From: Bifidobacterium avesanii
GTDB taxonomy: Bacteria > Actinomycetota > Actinomycetes > Actinomycetales > Bifidobacteriaceae
Length of the DNA stretch: 64,000 bases
Direction: 5' to 3'
NCBI RefSeq assembly: GCF_009299475.1
Contig: NZ_WBSN01000013.1
Location: forward strand, 1 to 64,000
Every line of letters begins with the position of its first letter. The stretch's first letter is position 1. A model generated the notes under the pieces. The model did not search any database and was not told where the DNA came from. It was given only the letters and a program-made list of their open reading frames with translations. The position numbers and the translations under genes were made by a program. Positions 10,671 to 18,991 of this stretch are shown here, piece after piece.

Positions 10671-11399
10671 GTGCGAATCATAGTTGCCGACTGCTCGGCC
10701 GAATATTCCGGCCGCCTGACCGCCTCCCTGCCGCCCGCAAAGCGCGTGCTGCTCATCAAGGCCGACTCCAGCCTGCTCATCTTCTCCGAGCTCGGATCGT
10801 ACAAGCCGCTCAACTGGATGGCCGCGCCCTGTACGCTCAAGGAGATCGAGCCGGAGCCCGCCGCCGAGCCCGCCGAGGCCGCTGGGGCCGGGGAAACAGC
10901 CGAGCCCGCGCCCGTGAAGGTGCTGCGCGTGGCCGCCGACAAGTCCAGCGACATCCTCGACGTGAAGCTCTACCACGTCTACTCCGACGCGCAGTACGAC
11001 CTCGGCGAGGACCCGGGGCTCATCAAGGAGGGCGTCGAGGACCACCTGCAGCGTTACCTCGCCGAACAGATCGAGCGCATCGGCGAAGGCGCCAAGCTCG
11101 TGCGGCGCGAATACCCGACCGCCATCGGCCCGGTGGACATCATGGCCACGGACGCGAACGGCGAGCACGTGGCCATCGAAATCAAGCGGCACGGCGGCAT
11201 CGACGGCGTGGAGCAGCTGACCCGCTACTGCGAGCTGCTCAACCGCGACCCGCTGCTCGCCCCGGTGCACGGCATCTTCGCCGCGCAGACCATCACCCCG
11301 CAGGCGCGCGTGCTCGCGGAGGACCGGGGCTTCACCTGCCTCATCCTCGACTACGACGAGATGCGCGGCGCCGAATCCGACGAACTGCGCCTGTTCTGA
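10671..11399 (+). CDS. nucS: Endonuclease NucS/EndoMS (mismatch repair)
   Basis: NucS/EndoMS cuts both strands at mismatches and provides non-canonical mismatch repair in Actinobacteria that lack MutS/MutL. The 242-residue protein has the N-terminal dimer/DNA-binding domain (MRIIVADCSAEYSGRL) and a C-terminal RecB-like nuclease domain with GPVDIMATD and VAIEIKR, which carry the D-ExK catalytic residues. The C-terminus DELRLF resembles a sliding-clamp binding peptide. The start is GTG, colinear with the family. It is a single gene followed by a terminator. Confidence 0.93.
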   Translation: MRIIVADCSAEYSGRLTASLPPAKRVLLIKADSSLLIFSELGSYKPLNWMAAPCTLKEIEPEPAAEPAEAAGAGETAEPAPVKVLRVAADKSSDILDVKLYHVYSDAQYDLGEDPGLIKEGVEDHLQRYLAEQIERIGEGAKLVRREYPTAIGPVDIMATDANGEHVAIEIKRHGGIDGVEQLTRYCELLNRDPLLAPVHGIFAAQTITPQARVLAEDRGFTCLILDYDEMRGAESDELRLF

Positions 11400-11440
11400 G
11401 CTTGCAGGAGTCTCGGGAGCCTCAAGAGCTCCCATTATGC

Positions 11441-11485
11441 AAAGCGCCCGCCGCGGAATGGTCCCACGGCGGGCGCTTTATTACG
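11441..11485 (+). terminator. Intrinsic terminator of nucS
   Basis: AAAGCGCCCGCCG (11441-11453) pairs with CGGCGGGCGCTTT (11467-11479), followed by ATTACGTTT. Confidence 0.8.
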
Positions 11486-11490
11486 TTTCC

Positions 11491-11606
11491 GCCCAATCCG
11501 CTACCGGATTTTGCGATATTGGGCAGAAACATGACGTGAGCGGCTTCTCGGAGCCTCTCAGCTCATGAATCTGCCCAATATCGCAATTTGCGCACGCAGA
11601 TTAGGC
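11491..11606. repeat. GCCCAAT double-hairpin element (copy 1)
   Basis: GCCCAAT at 11491 pairs with ATTGGGC at 11518, and the same arrangement recurs 82 bp on (GCCCAAT at 11573, ATTAGGC at 11600). The inner arms TGCGATATTGGGCAGAAACATGA and TCATGAATCTGCCCAATATCGCA (about 11512-11534 and 11563-11584) also pair with each other. A second copy with the same 82-bp repeat lies at 43508-43623. It sits between convergent genes (nucS and the FKBP gene). Confidence 0.8.
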
Positions 11607-11662
11607 AGAAACGGCGGGAACAGGGAGGAAACGGCGGGAACAGCGGAACGTCCCGCGTTCGA

Positions 11663-12637
11663 TCAGTACGCGGCGAGGATGTCCACCACGAACACGAGCG
11701 TGGAGTTCGCCGGGATGGAGCCGGAGGCGGTGCTGCCGTAGCCCTTGTCCGGCGGGACGATCACGAGCACCTGCGAGCCGACGGTCTGGCCCGCGAGGCC
11801 CTCCTTCCAGCCGGTCACCACCTGGCTGAGCGAGAACTCCGCCGCCGAGCCGCGGTCCCACGAGGAGTCGAACTGCGTGCCGTCGGTGAGCCAGCCGGTG
11901 TAGTTCACCTTGACGGTGTTGGTCTCCGCCACGGTCGCGCCCTTGCCCTTGATGAGCGGCTGGGCCACGAGCTGGCCGTCGCCCTGATAGCCGTTCATGT
12001 CGATCGACGGCTTGCCGGAATCGTCCAGCGTGACCTTCGGCAGGTTCGACGGCACGTCGGTGACCACGTCGCCCTCGGCGCGCGTGTAGTCCTTGGACGC
12101 GGAGACGATCGTGGTGGCCATGATGTAGGACTTCTGCGCGTCGTCGGTGGCGGTGGTGTCGTTGACGCCCAGTGCGATGAGCGCGCCGACCTTCTGCTGC
12201 TTCAGCACGTCGTACAGGCCGTTCCTGAGCGAGGAGGATTCCAGCGTGACCGAGCAGTCGGGCGCGGCGTCCCAGCTGGAGTAGATCTCCGCGCCGGTCT
12301 TCGCGCTCACGGCCACGCTCTGCATGCACATGCGTGTGCCGTCCTCGAGCGCGGCGCCGTTGCCCTGCTGCAGGATCTGGTAGCCGCCGTCCGGCACGTT
12401 GTACGGCACGGTCGGCAGGGCGATGGCGGGCTTCTGGCCGACCTCGTTGGACGCGGTGATGCCGGTCATCTCCGTCAGGGCGCCCACGCCGGAGGACGAG
12501 GAGGATCCGGAGGAGGACGGGGACGCGGTGTTCGTGCCCTGCGCGCTTCCGCAGCCGGCGAGGGCGATCATCATGGCGGCGCCGCAGCACGCGGCCACGC
12601 CCTTCATTAAGGAACGCTTGGTAAAGTCGTGAATCAT
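11663..12637 (-). CDS. FKBP-type peptidyl-prolyl isomerase lipoprotein
   Basis: Predicted surface lipoprotein of 324 residues. The N-terminus MIHDFTKRSLMKGV, a hydrophobic stretch and the lipobox LAGC (Cys about residue 31) form a type II signal peptide, followed by a Ser/Thr-rich linker. The C-terminal 95 residues are a complete FKBP domain (VKVNYTGWLTDGTQFDSSWDRG; GWKEGLAGQTVGSQ; PPDKGYGS; LVFVVDIL). The middle is not recognisable but may be a second degenerate FKBP-like domain. Role: folding of exported proteins outside the membrane. The start at 12637 has AAGG at short spacing; a start at 12607 would shorten the n-region and is less likely. Divergent from the gene at 12726. Confidence 0.88.
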   Translation of the reverse strand: MIHDFTKRSLMKGVAACCGAAMMIALAGCGSAQGTNTASPSSSGSSSSSGVGALTEMTGITASNEVGQKPAIALPTVPYNVPDGGYQILQQGNGAALEDGTRMCMQSVAVSAKTGAEIYSSWDAAPDCSVTLESSSLRNGLYDVLKQQKVGALIALGVNDTTATDDAQKSYIMATTIVSASKDYTRAEGDVVTDVPSNLPKVTLDDSGKPSIDMNGYQGDGQLVAQPLIKGKGATVAETNTVKVNYTGWLTDGTQFDSSWDRGSAAEFSLSQVVTGWKEGLAGQTVGSQVLVIVPPDKGYGSTASGSIPANSTLVFVVDILAAY

Positions 12638-12725
12638 ACGCCTTAGCGTAGCGGCACTTGCTGATTTTGCCCGAGGCGGGGCGAACTGGGCGTAAAAGTG
12701 AAGGGATTGTAGAATGGTCGGTGTT

Positions 12726-13985
12726 ATGACAGATAAGGAACGCAAGAACCCGCGTCGCGCCACCATCATGCGCGGCGTCGTCACGCCTATCTTCGGCCTG
12801 CTGGCCGTCACGTTCATCGCGCTCGGTTTGCTCAACGCGACCGAGTGGAAGCCTAACGCGCAGGTGGAGGCCACCGCCGTAAGCGACACACGCTACACGG
12901 TCACCGATCCGGGCCTGCTCTCCCTCGTCGACGACGACGTCACCGTCGACGTCTCCTCCTCCGCGAGCACCAAGCTGTGCGTCGTCTCCGGACTCTCGCG
13001 CGACATCGCCGGATGGATCGCCGGGCACGACTACACGCGCCTGACCGGACTGAGCTCATGGTCGTCCATCTCCACGGCCGCCGCCAAGGCGACCGGCAGC
13101 GTGCAGTCGCAGGACGGCGACGTGACCCTCGAACAGTCGGACATGTGGGCCGCCGTGACCTGCGGCACCGGTTCCGTGAGCGTCAAGCGCACCGCGGACG
13201 ACAACGCCCTGCCGCTGCTCATCGACACCAACGCCGACGCCGCCGCGGACAACAACGACTCCGCCAAGCTCACCGTCACCATGCACTGGACCCGCTCCAC
13301 GCTGCCCGACTACGCGACCCCGCTGTACTTCATCGGCGGCATGTGCGCGCTCGCCGCCGTGCTGTCCGCCTCGCTGTTCGCCATGCACCCCTCCAAGCGC
13401 CGCAAGAAGGGCGCCGACGTGGAGACCCCCGCGGCCCGCGTCAGGGAGGAGATCGAGATCACCATCCCGCATCTGGTGTTCGGCGCGGTCGGATCGTTCT
13501 TCGGCGCGATCGCCTCGATGCTGCACCTCGGCGGGGCCAAGCGCCACCGCCGCCACGCCCGCCGCGCGGCCGGGACCACGCCGCAGCCGGAGGACACGCG
13601 TCTGGATAACGCGACCGGCGTGGCCGCTACGACCGGTGTGGGCGGCGTGGCCTCGTCCGTGGCGCCCGGGCCGGTCGTGGTCGATGTGGGCGCGAGGAAT
13701 CTGGTGGCCGAGCAGGCCGCGCAGGCGTCTGAACAGGCGACCGATCAGACGGCCGAGCCCGAGCGGACCGAGGAGGCTTCGGCCGCGGAGACAACCGTCG
13801 AGGAGCCGGATGCCGCCGGGCGGACGGCGGAGAAGCGCGAATCCGCCGACGAGGAGGCCACCACCGTGATCACCCCCGAGGACTTCGCCGCGTACTTCGC
13901 CCGCGTGGCCGCCGAGGAGGCCGCCTCCAAGTCCGGTGCCGACGACGCCGGCGACGATCATGCCAACGACGAAGGAAAGGAGTGA
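12726..13985 (+). CDS. Bitopic membrane protein of unknown function
   Basis: 419 residues. A membrane helix lies near the N-terminus (VVTPIFGLLAVTFIALGLL, about 19-37) and a second near residues 198-218 (YFIGGMCALAAVLSASLFAM), so residues 38-195 face outside. The cytoplasmic part is basic, then acidic and Ala/Glu-rich, with low complexity. TAGAAT (12710-12715) is a good -10 box ten bases before the ATG, so the leader would be very short. Four bases separate it from the next gene, a lipoprotein, which suggests a two-gene envelope operon. I do not recognise the family. Confidence 0.75.
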   Translation: MTDKERKNPRRATIMRGVVTPIFGLLAVTFIALGLLNATEWKPNAQVEATAVSDTRYTVTDPGLLSLVDDDVTVDVSSSASTKLCVVSGLSRDIAGWIAGHDYTRLTGLSSWSSISTAAAKATGSVQSQDGDVTLEQSDMWAAVTCGTGSVSVKRTADDNALPLLIDTNADAAADNNDSAKLTVTMHWTRSTLPDYATPLYFIGGMCALAAVLSASLFAMHPSKRRKKGADVETPAARVREEIEITIPHLVFGAVGSFFGAIASMLHLGGAKRHRRHARRAAGTTPQPEDTRLDNATGVAATTGVGGVASSVAPGPVVVDVGARNLVAEQAAQASEQATDQTAEPERTEEASAAETTVEEPDAAGRTAEKRESADEEATTVITPEDFAAYFARVAAEEAASKSGADDAGDDHANDEGKE

Positions 13986-13989
13986 CGCC

Positions 13990-15015
13990 ATGAGCATCAA
14001 CCGCAACAGCACCCGCAATTTCGCCGTCCGCGCGCTCGCCGCGCTCGCCGCCATCGCCGCGCTGGGCGGCATGGCCGGCTGCGACGGTCCCGTGCCCAAG
14101 ATGGCCGCCTCCGCCACGTCCACTGCGAAGACGCCCGACCTCAACGTCGATCAGGAGGCCAAGATCCGCGCCGACATCCTCGACGCGCTCAAGCAGGCCG
14201 ACGATGCCAAGGACCCGTCCAAGCTCGCCGAGGTCGTCGAAGGCCCGGCGCTCGCCGTGCGCACCAGCCAGCTCACCACCGCTCAGGCCACCGGCTCGAT
14301 CACCAAGTACGCGACCATCCCGTCCGACATCGAGCAGACCGTCATCCCCACCGACACCGGCTGGCCGCGGTCCGTCTTCACCATCACCACCACCACCGAG
14401 GACCGCCAGACGCAGCGCCTGCTCGTCATGAACCAGTCCTCCGCGCACCAGAACTACAAGCTCTGGGGCGTCGTCCGGCTCCTCGCCGGCGCGCAGCTGC
14501 CCAAGTTCGCCGTCCCCAAGATCGGCGCCTCCATGGGCCACGCCGACGACGAAGGCCTCGTAGCCACGCCCGCCGACGCCGTCGCCCACTACGCCGACGT
14601 GCTCGCCAACGGCACGAACAGCCAGTACGCCTCCGAGTTCGCCGACGACGACTTCCGCTCCACCATCGCCACCACCACGGCCACCGTCCAGCAGGGCATG
14701 GAGGCCAACCGCGGCACCCAGACCCAGACCTTCTCCGCCGAGCCCGACGCCATCTCCATCATGCGCTCCAGCGACGGCGGCGATCTCGTCGTCGCACAGA
14801 TCAACTCCGAATGGACCCGCCAGGCCGGCGAGGGCCGCGAATCCCTCCCTGCCTCCGCCGACGAAACCGCCCTCTTCGGCGGCGCCACCGCCACCAGCAC
14901 GCTCAAGGTCACCTATGTGAACGTCGTCGCCCTCTACGTGCCGCAGGCGTCCTCCGGCGCGAAGATCCAGGCGGTGGGGGCTGAGCGGCAGCCCGTCAAG
15001 GTCGAAGCTCTGTAA
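13990..15015 (+). CDS. Putative lipoprotein of unknown function
   Basis: 341 residues with a typical lipoprotein signal: basic n-region (NRNSTRNFAVR), Ala-rich hydrophobic core and lipobox GMAGC. The mature part has no motif I recognise. AAAGGAG (13976-13982) overlaps the end of the upstream gene and the gap is four bases, so both are probably translated together. The pairing with an extracellular-domain membrane protein suggests that the two products act together at the cell surface; this is inference. Confidence 0.75.
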   Translation: MSINRNSTRNFAVRALAALAAIAALGGMAGCDGPVPKMAASATSTAKTPDLNVDQEAKIRADILDALKQADDAKDPSKLAEVVEGPALAVRTSQLTTAQATGSITKYATIPSDIEQTVIPTDTGWPRSVFTITTTTEDRQTQRLLVMNQSSAHQNYKLWGVVRLLAGAQLPKFAVPKIGASMGHADDEGLVATPADAVAHYADVLANGTNSQYASEFADDDFRSTIATTTATVQQGMEANRGTQTQTFSAEPDAISIMRSSDGGDLVVAQINSEWTRQAGEGRESLPASADETALFGGATATSTLKVTYVNVVALYVPQASSGAKIQAVGAERQPVKVEAL

Positions 15016-15340
15016 ACCGAGCAACGGAGCGTATGCCGCCTTTCCTCAGGCTCGACGTGCCTTAGCACGCCTTCCCTCGGTGCGCCTTGAAGTCGCACGC
15101 GCCGCGCGAATTTCACCGTGTCCGGTGGACGCGATTTGGATGCGTTTGCCTTCCTTCGGACGACGGCCTCCGCGCGCGTTGCTCGGTTTACTGCGCGCGA
15201 ATAGGGTAACGGTGTGCCTCGAAGTTGCATGAGTCGCGTGATCCACCATGTCCGGTGACACGGCTGGCTGCGCGGGTCGTTTGATGTTTGATGCGCCGGT
15301 CGTCCGATGGCTCGTGAACGTCGCCGGTGCCCGTTGGAGG
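15016..15340. other. Gene-free region downstream of the lipoprotein gene
   Basis: No gene is supported. The stretch contains two related segments: GCCTTCCCTCGGTGCGCCTTGAAGTCGC-like sequence near 15068 and a GTGTGCCTCGAAGTTGCATGAGTCGCG-like sequence near 15210. Both are followed by a TGTCCGGTGGAC/TGTCCGGTGACA word (about 15118 and 15248), suggesting an old duplication with a ~130-bp offset. Confidence 0.35.
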
Positions 15341-15346
15341 CGCAAA

Positions 15347-15575
15347 TCATATCGGACCGATATGAAAACGTACGCATGTACGGCGCAGGTGTTCCGAAAA
15401 ATATCGGTGTGATACGGGAACGTGCATCGGGCGTCCGCAGATGGCGCAAATCATATCCCGGTGATACGAAACCGTACGCGTATACCGTGCGGATGAACGG
15501 AATCATATCGTCCTGATATGAAACCGTACGGCTGAAGACGATGCATGGCGCAAATCGTATCGGACCGATGCAAAA
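15347..15575. repeat. Five hyphenated palindromes, exact 52-bp period (array C)
   Basis: Units resemble TCATATCGGACCGATATGA (15347-15365). Anchored on ATATC, they lie at 15349, 15401, 15453, 15505 and (as GTATC) 15557: four successive steps of exactly 52 bp. A second shared block, AAAACCGTACGCG, follows each palindrome in most units. Unit arms differ but stay largely complementary. The period equals that of array B at 10112, although the motif is unrelated. Confidence 0.9.
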
Positions 15576-15671
15576 CCGTACGCGTGCGCCGTGCGGCTGC
15601 ATGAAATCACGCCCGTTTGTCCTCTCCAATGCAGCGGACGCATGCGAACGGCACATCCTCAGGAAGTCATG

Positions 15672-15797
15672 TCGATTTCTGACCTAACGCATGTTGAAGA
15701 AACGGGTTTTTGAAGGGGCGAGCCTACGGAATTCCGCCATTTTGGCGAGGCGTGCAACCCGTCTTTGCGGCGGCGTGAGGTCAGAAATCGCGTGGCT
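15672..15797. repeat. Long inverted repeat (~125 bp)
   Basis: CGATTTCTGACCT (left) and AGGTCAGAAATCG (right) are exact complements, and an inner pair AAACGGGTT/AACCCGTCTTT adds to the stem. The right arm ends just before the probable -10 box TACAAT (15811-15816) of the next gene. No coding potential. Confidence 0.75.
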
Positions 15798-15810
15798 GGC
15801 CCGGCGTTAC

Positions 15811-15816
15811 TACAAT
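15811..15816 (+). promoter_or_regulatory. Probable -10 box of the thioredoxin/TPR gene
   Basis: TACAAT is close to the consensus and would give a leader of about 50 nt before the ATG at 15875. The matching -35 area overlaps the right arm of the long inverted repeat, so that arm could affect initiation. Confidence 0.4.
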
Positions 15817-15874
15817 GGCATGCGGATAACGCATTTTGCATCATGCAAGGGGCACGCAAGGAAGGTGTGTGGAT

Positions 15875-16837
15875 ATGGCCGAGCCGTTCAAGCCGGGAGT
15901 TTCGTTGGCGGGCGCCGTCGATCTGGAGGCGCTCAAGCATCAGGTGAAGTCGGAGCCGGGACAGGCGGGCGGCGCGCCCGCGGCCGGCGGCTACGTGATC
16001 GACACCACCGAGGCGTCGTTCCAGTCGATGGTCGCTACGTCGGCCACGTTCCCGATCCTGCTCATGCTGTGGGTCCCCACCGACGACCGCCTGTTCGCCA
16101 TGGCCCGCACGCTCGGCGACGCGGTGAACAAGCTCAACGGCCAGATCCAGCTGTCCCGCATCGACATCTCCGCCGCACCCTCCATCGCGCAGGCGCTGCG
16201 TGTGCAGGGCGCCCCGGCGCTGTTCGCGCTCATCAACGGCCGACCGATGCCGATCATGCAGGGCCTGCCCGGCGACGAGGAGCTGCAGCAGATCACCGAC
16301 ACGCTCATTCCGCAGATCATCCAGATGGCCCAGCAGTCCGGCGTCACCGGCACCGCGCCGCGTCAGGACGGCCCCTCCGGCTCCGATGACGGGAATGCGG
16401 CCGGCGCGCAGCAGGCTGAGCAGATTCCGCCGGAGCACCAGCAGGCCCGTTCCCTCGCCGCGCAGGGCGACTACGCCGGCGCCGCGGCCGCCTACGCGCA
16501 GGTGCTCGAATCCGATCCGAACGACAAGCTCGCCGCGCGCGAACGCGCCAAGGCGCTGCTGCTCGCCCGCTCCGGCTCCGCGAACGTGCGCGAGGTGCGC
16601 GCCGCCGCCGCGGACCGTCCCGACGACGTGGAGGCGCAGCTCGCCGTGGCGGACATCGACATGATCGGCGGGCAGATCGAGGACGCCTTCGACCGTCTGC
16701 TCGACTACCTCGCCGCGGGGCACAAGGCCGATCTCGAGCCGGTGCGCCAGCGTCTGCTCGAATACTTCGCCATCCCCGAGCCGACCGACGAGCGCCTCAA
16801 GCGCGCCCGCCGCCGCCTCGCCACGCTCATGTACTGA
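15875..16837 (+). CDS. Thioredoxin-fold/TPR co-chaperone-like protein
   Basis: 320 residues. Residues about 45-150 form a thioredoxin-like domain (PILLMLWVPTDDRLF; LSRIDISAAPSIAQALRVQGAPALFALINGRP), but the CxxC active site is replaced (WVPTDD), so no redox activity is expected. The remainder is TPR-like (QARSLAAQGDYAGAAAAYAQV). This matches the YbbN/CnoX family of thioredoxin-TPR proteins, which bind chaperones and substrates. GGAAGG at 15860-15865 supports the ATG chosen. Encoded alone, convergent with the CYTH gene. Confidence 0.85.
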   Translation: MAEPFKPGVSLAGAVDLEALKHQVKSEPGQAGGAPAAGGYVIDTTEASFQSMVATSATFPILLMLWVPTDDRLFAMARTLGDAVNKLNGQIQLSRIDISAAPSIAQALRVQGAPALFALINGRPMPIMQGLPGDEELQQITDTLIPQIIQMAQQSGVTGTAPRQDGPSGSDDGNAAGAQQAEQIPPEHQQARSLAAQGDYAGAAAAYAQVLESDPNDKLAARERAKALLLARSGSANVREVRAAAADRPDDVEAQLAVADIDMIGGQIEDAFDRLLDYLAAGHKADLEPVRQRLLEYFAIPEPTDERLKRARRRLATLMY

Positions 16838-16857
16838 GCGCGCCGACGGGCGGACGC

Positions 16858-17478
16858 CTACTCCTCCCGCCGGTTCTTGCCGAAGAACGTGAGCAGGCGC
16901 GGACCCTGCTCGGCGAGCTCGCGCTCGTAGTCGCCGGCCCAGTCGGCGTACGGGCGCGCGGCCAAGCCGTCGTTGGAGAAGCGAGGATCGTCGGTGATCT
17001 CGCTCACGCAGAACCGCGGGATGATGAGGTTCGTCACCGGACCGCTGCGCTCCGCCTCGGCCACCACGAGCGGGGCGTTGCGCCCGCCGAACACGTCGAT
17101 GTTCCAGCCGTCCTCGCCGATCCACGCCGCGTACCGGTTCTTCACAATCGGCGCGCCGCCGCGCATGACAAGCTCGGCCGCGATCGCCGCGTCGATGTCC
17201 CGCTCTGCCTCGTAGCGCGTGCCGCCCACCGACGGCCCCTTGACGGTGACGGTCGCACGCGTGAACGCGTCGCGGTGGCGTTTGAGGATTTCGATCGGAT
17301 CCGCGTCAGGCGTCATCGCCTCGCGCACCTGATTGGTCCGCAGCCGCACGCGCAGCGCGTAGTTGTCGGCGTGCACGTAATAGCTCTGCACGATGAGCGT
17401 CGGCGCGTCGCCGTCGTCCAGCTCGGCGGGCATCTCGCGGCAGAAGAACCGGCGTTCGTATTCGAAATCGTCTTGCAT
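16858..17478 (-). CDS. CYTH-domain protein
   Basis: 206 residues starting MQDDFEYERRFF, where EYER is the N-terminal ExExR/K signature of the CYTH/triphosphate tunnel metalloenzyme superfamily. Further charged strands follow as expected (YALRVRLR; TVTVKGP; YEAERDID; VVAEAER). These proteins bind triphosphates with divalent metal inside a beta-barrel; members include tripolyphosphatases, thiamine triphosphatases and class IV adenylate cyclases. The substrate cannot be told from sequence. Tail-to-tail with the thioredoxin/TPR gene. Confidence 0.85.
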   Translation of the reverse strand: MQDDFEYERRFFCREMPAELDDGDAPTLIVQSYYVHADNYALRVRLRTNQVREAMTPDADPIEILKRHRDAFTRATVTVKGPSVGGTRYEAERDIDAAIAAELVMRGGAPIVKNRYAAWIGEDGWNIDVFGGRNAPLVVAEAERSGPVTNLIIPRFCVSEITDDPRFSNDGLAARPYADWAGDYERELAEQGPRLLTFFGKNRREE

Positions 17479-17564
17479 GGCACCATTCTAGGGGCGTGTC
17501 GCGGACGAGGGCGGGCCGCTTTGCCGGTGATTCGCGCCGGTCCGTCGTGTTTTGGCCGTTCGGC

Positions 17565-17593
17565 TTGCCGCCGGGGGCCGCGTGCCGTAGTAT
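17565..17593 (+). promoter_or_regulatory. Promoter of tRNA-Arg
   Basis: TTGCCG (17565-17570), a 17-bp spacer and TAGTAT (17588-17593) lie about 33 bp before the tRNA, typical of a stable-RNA promoter. Confidence 0.55.
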
Positions 17594-17626
17594 GGAGAAG
17601 TTGCGCTTGGGCAAGGCCCGCGCACC

Positions 17627-17699
17627 GGGTTCGTAGCTCAGTGGATAGAGCGTCTGTCTCCGGAACAGAAGGTCGAGGGTTCGAACCCCTTCGAGCCCA
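17627..17699 (+). tRNA. tRNA-Arg (CCG)
   Basis: A cloverleaf with acceptor stem GGGTTCG/CGAGCCC, D-arm TAGCTCAGTGGATAGAGC, anticodon stem-loop TCTGTCTCCGGAACAGA (anticodon CCG, reading CGG) and T-arm GAGGGTTCGAACCCCTT. CCA is not encoded. Confidence 0.95.
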
Positions 17700-17706
17700 C
17701 AGGAAT

Positions 17707-17747
17707 AGCGGAATTCCAATGGTTTAAGGCCTTGAGATTCCGCTTTT
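17707..17747 (+). terminator. Terminator of tRNA-Arg
   Basis: AGCGGAAT (17707-17714) pairs with ATTCCGCT (17737-17744), followed by TTTGCG. Confidence 0.65.
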
Positions 17748-17879
17748 GCGTATGTGCGTCCGTCCGGCAGGCGGGCGGTGCGGGGATGCGGCCGTCGGCG
17801 GGCGGCTAGAGTGGGCGGTGTCGACGGCGCGGTGCCGTCCGATCGATACGAATCAACGCAAATCGAAGCGAGGTAGACG

Positions 17880-18269
17880 ATGAGCGAGAAGATGGAAGAA
17901 GTGGCGACGTCCCAGGCTCCGGCGGCGCTGGGCGCGTACAGCCAGGCGGTCAAGGCCAACGGCTTCGTGTTCGTCTCCGGCCAGCTGGGCATCGACCCGG
18001 CCAGCGGCGAACTGGCGGGCGCGACCGCCGGCGAGCAGGCCGCTCAGGCCCTGAAGAACATCAAGTGCATCCTCGACGCGGCCGGCACCGGCATCGAGCA
18101 CGTGGTGCGCGCGACGATCTACCTCAAGAACGTGGAGGACTTCAAGGAGGTCGACGCCGTGTACGCCGACGTGTTCATCGGCTCCGTGAAGCCCGCGCGC
18201 GTGGCGTTCGGCAACAACATGATCCCCAAGGGCGCGCTGGTCGAGATCGACGCCATCGCCGCGCTGTGA
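17880..18269 (+). CDS. ridA: RidA-family enamine/imine deaminase
   Basis: RidA/YjgF proteins hydrolyse reactive enamine/imine intermediates (for example 2-aminoacrylate from PLP enzymes), protecting enzymes from inactivation. The protein has the usual length (129 residues) and motifs: GAYSQAVKANGFVFVSGQLG, KNIKCILDAAG, the arginine in KPARVAFG (needed for imine binding in RidA) and the C-terminal LVEIDAIA. It is a single gene with its own terminator. Confidence 0.93.
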   Translation: MSEKMEEVATSQAPAALGAYSQAVKANGFVFVSGQLGIDPASGELAGATAGEQAAQALKNIKCILDAAGTGIEHVVRATIYLKNVEDFKEVDAVYADVFIGSVKPARVAFGNNMIPKGALVEIDAIAAL

Positions 18270-18275
18270 GGCTGG

Positions 18276-18316
18276 GCGGGCGGCCGTTGCGCGAGCGTGC
18301 GGCCGCCCGCTTTGTG
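18276..18316 (+). terminator. Terminator of ridA
   Basis: GCGGGCGGCC (18276-18285) pairs with GGCCGCCCGC (18301-18310), followed by TTTGTGT. Confidence 0.8.
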
Positions 18317-18364
18317 TCTCCTGATGAACTCGAGCGCGGTACTGCGGGAACCGCGGATGCTCCA

Positions 18365-18600
18365 TGTCTCCGCGTCCCGCGGTTCCGTCTCCGCATCCCG
18401 TGAATCTGTCTTCGCAGCCCCGTGAATCCGCCTCCGTGGCGCTATCTTCGCGGCGCTGTTTCCGCGATGCCGTCTCCGTGAAGGTGTCTCGTGATGTTGT
18501 CTCCCCGGTAATATCTCCCGGTGACGTCTTGCACGACACTGTCTTGCGCGACACTGTCCTGCGTGGCGCTGCCTTGCGCGGCGGTGTCTTGTGCCTCCCC
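18365..18600. repeat. Degenerate ~15-bp tandem repeats
   Basis: Units of the type GTCTTGCGCGACACT run in tandem, clearest at about 18524-18590 (four consecutive 15-bp units), becoming more diverged towards 18365 as GTCTCCGCG-type units of 14-21 bp. Because 15 is a multiple of three, an open frame with repeated residues is produced, but it has no start signal. Directly precedes array D. Confidence 0.65.
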
Positions 18601-18647
18601 GATCCGCGCGATGTCCGTGGCCCGATCGCGCTCCGCCCCGCCGCCAC

Positions 18648-18823
18648 TTTTGTAAAACAATTACAACAACGACGTTGTAAACGCCGCCAAACCGTCGATT
18701 TTGTAACGGTTTTACAAAACAGACGCCGAAACTGCCCGTACGGCGTCTCCTCTGTAAAACCGTTACAAAAGAGACGCCGGAGGACCCTTCAAACCGCACT
18801 TTTTGTAAAACCGTTACAGGAAT
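18648..18823. repeat. Four operator-like palindromes, 51-bp period (array D)
   Basis: TGTAA-N5-TTACA-type palindromes, such as TTTTGTAACGGTTTTACAAA, have their GTAA at 18652, 18703, 18754 and 18805: exactly 51 bp apart. An extra half-related palindrome, AACGACGTT, lies between the first two. The units are AT-rich islands in GC-rich DNA, immediately upstream of the argS promoter region. The shape is that of TetR-type operator sites. Confidence 0.85.
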
Positions 18824-18978
18824 GTGCGCCGAGGGCCGCGGCTCATGACGCCAAACCTGCCAAGCCGGCGCGATCCCCGTATGCGCGTATTCGGAAATGA
18901 TTCCAAGCCGCGCCGGTCCCGTCGAGCGTCGTCCGCCCCTGTCAGATGTTCTGTCGGACGCCCTGTCAGACGCGACGG

Positions 18979-18984
18979 TATCCT
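18979..18984 (+). promoter_or_regulatory. -10 box of argS, probably leaderless
   Basis: TATCCT ends seven bases before the ATG at 18992. No Shine-Dalgarno site is at a usable distance, so a leaderless or near-leaderless mRNA is likely. Confidence 0.45.
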
Positions 18985-18991
18985 TGGAAGA

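Noticed and set aside
18364-18900. A 178-codon plus-strand frame over the tandem repeats before argS
   Set aside because: Open frame results from 15-bp and 51-bp repeats; conserved features are palindromes at DNA level, not residues.
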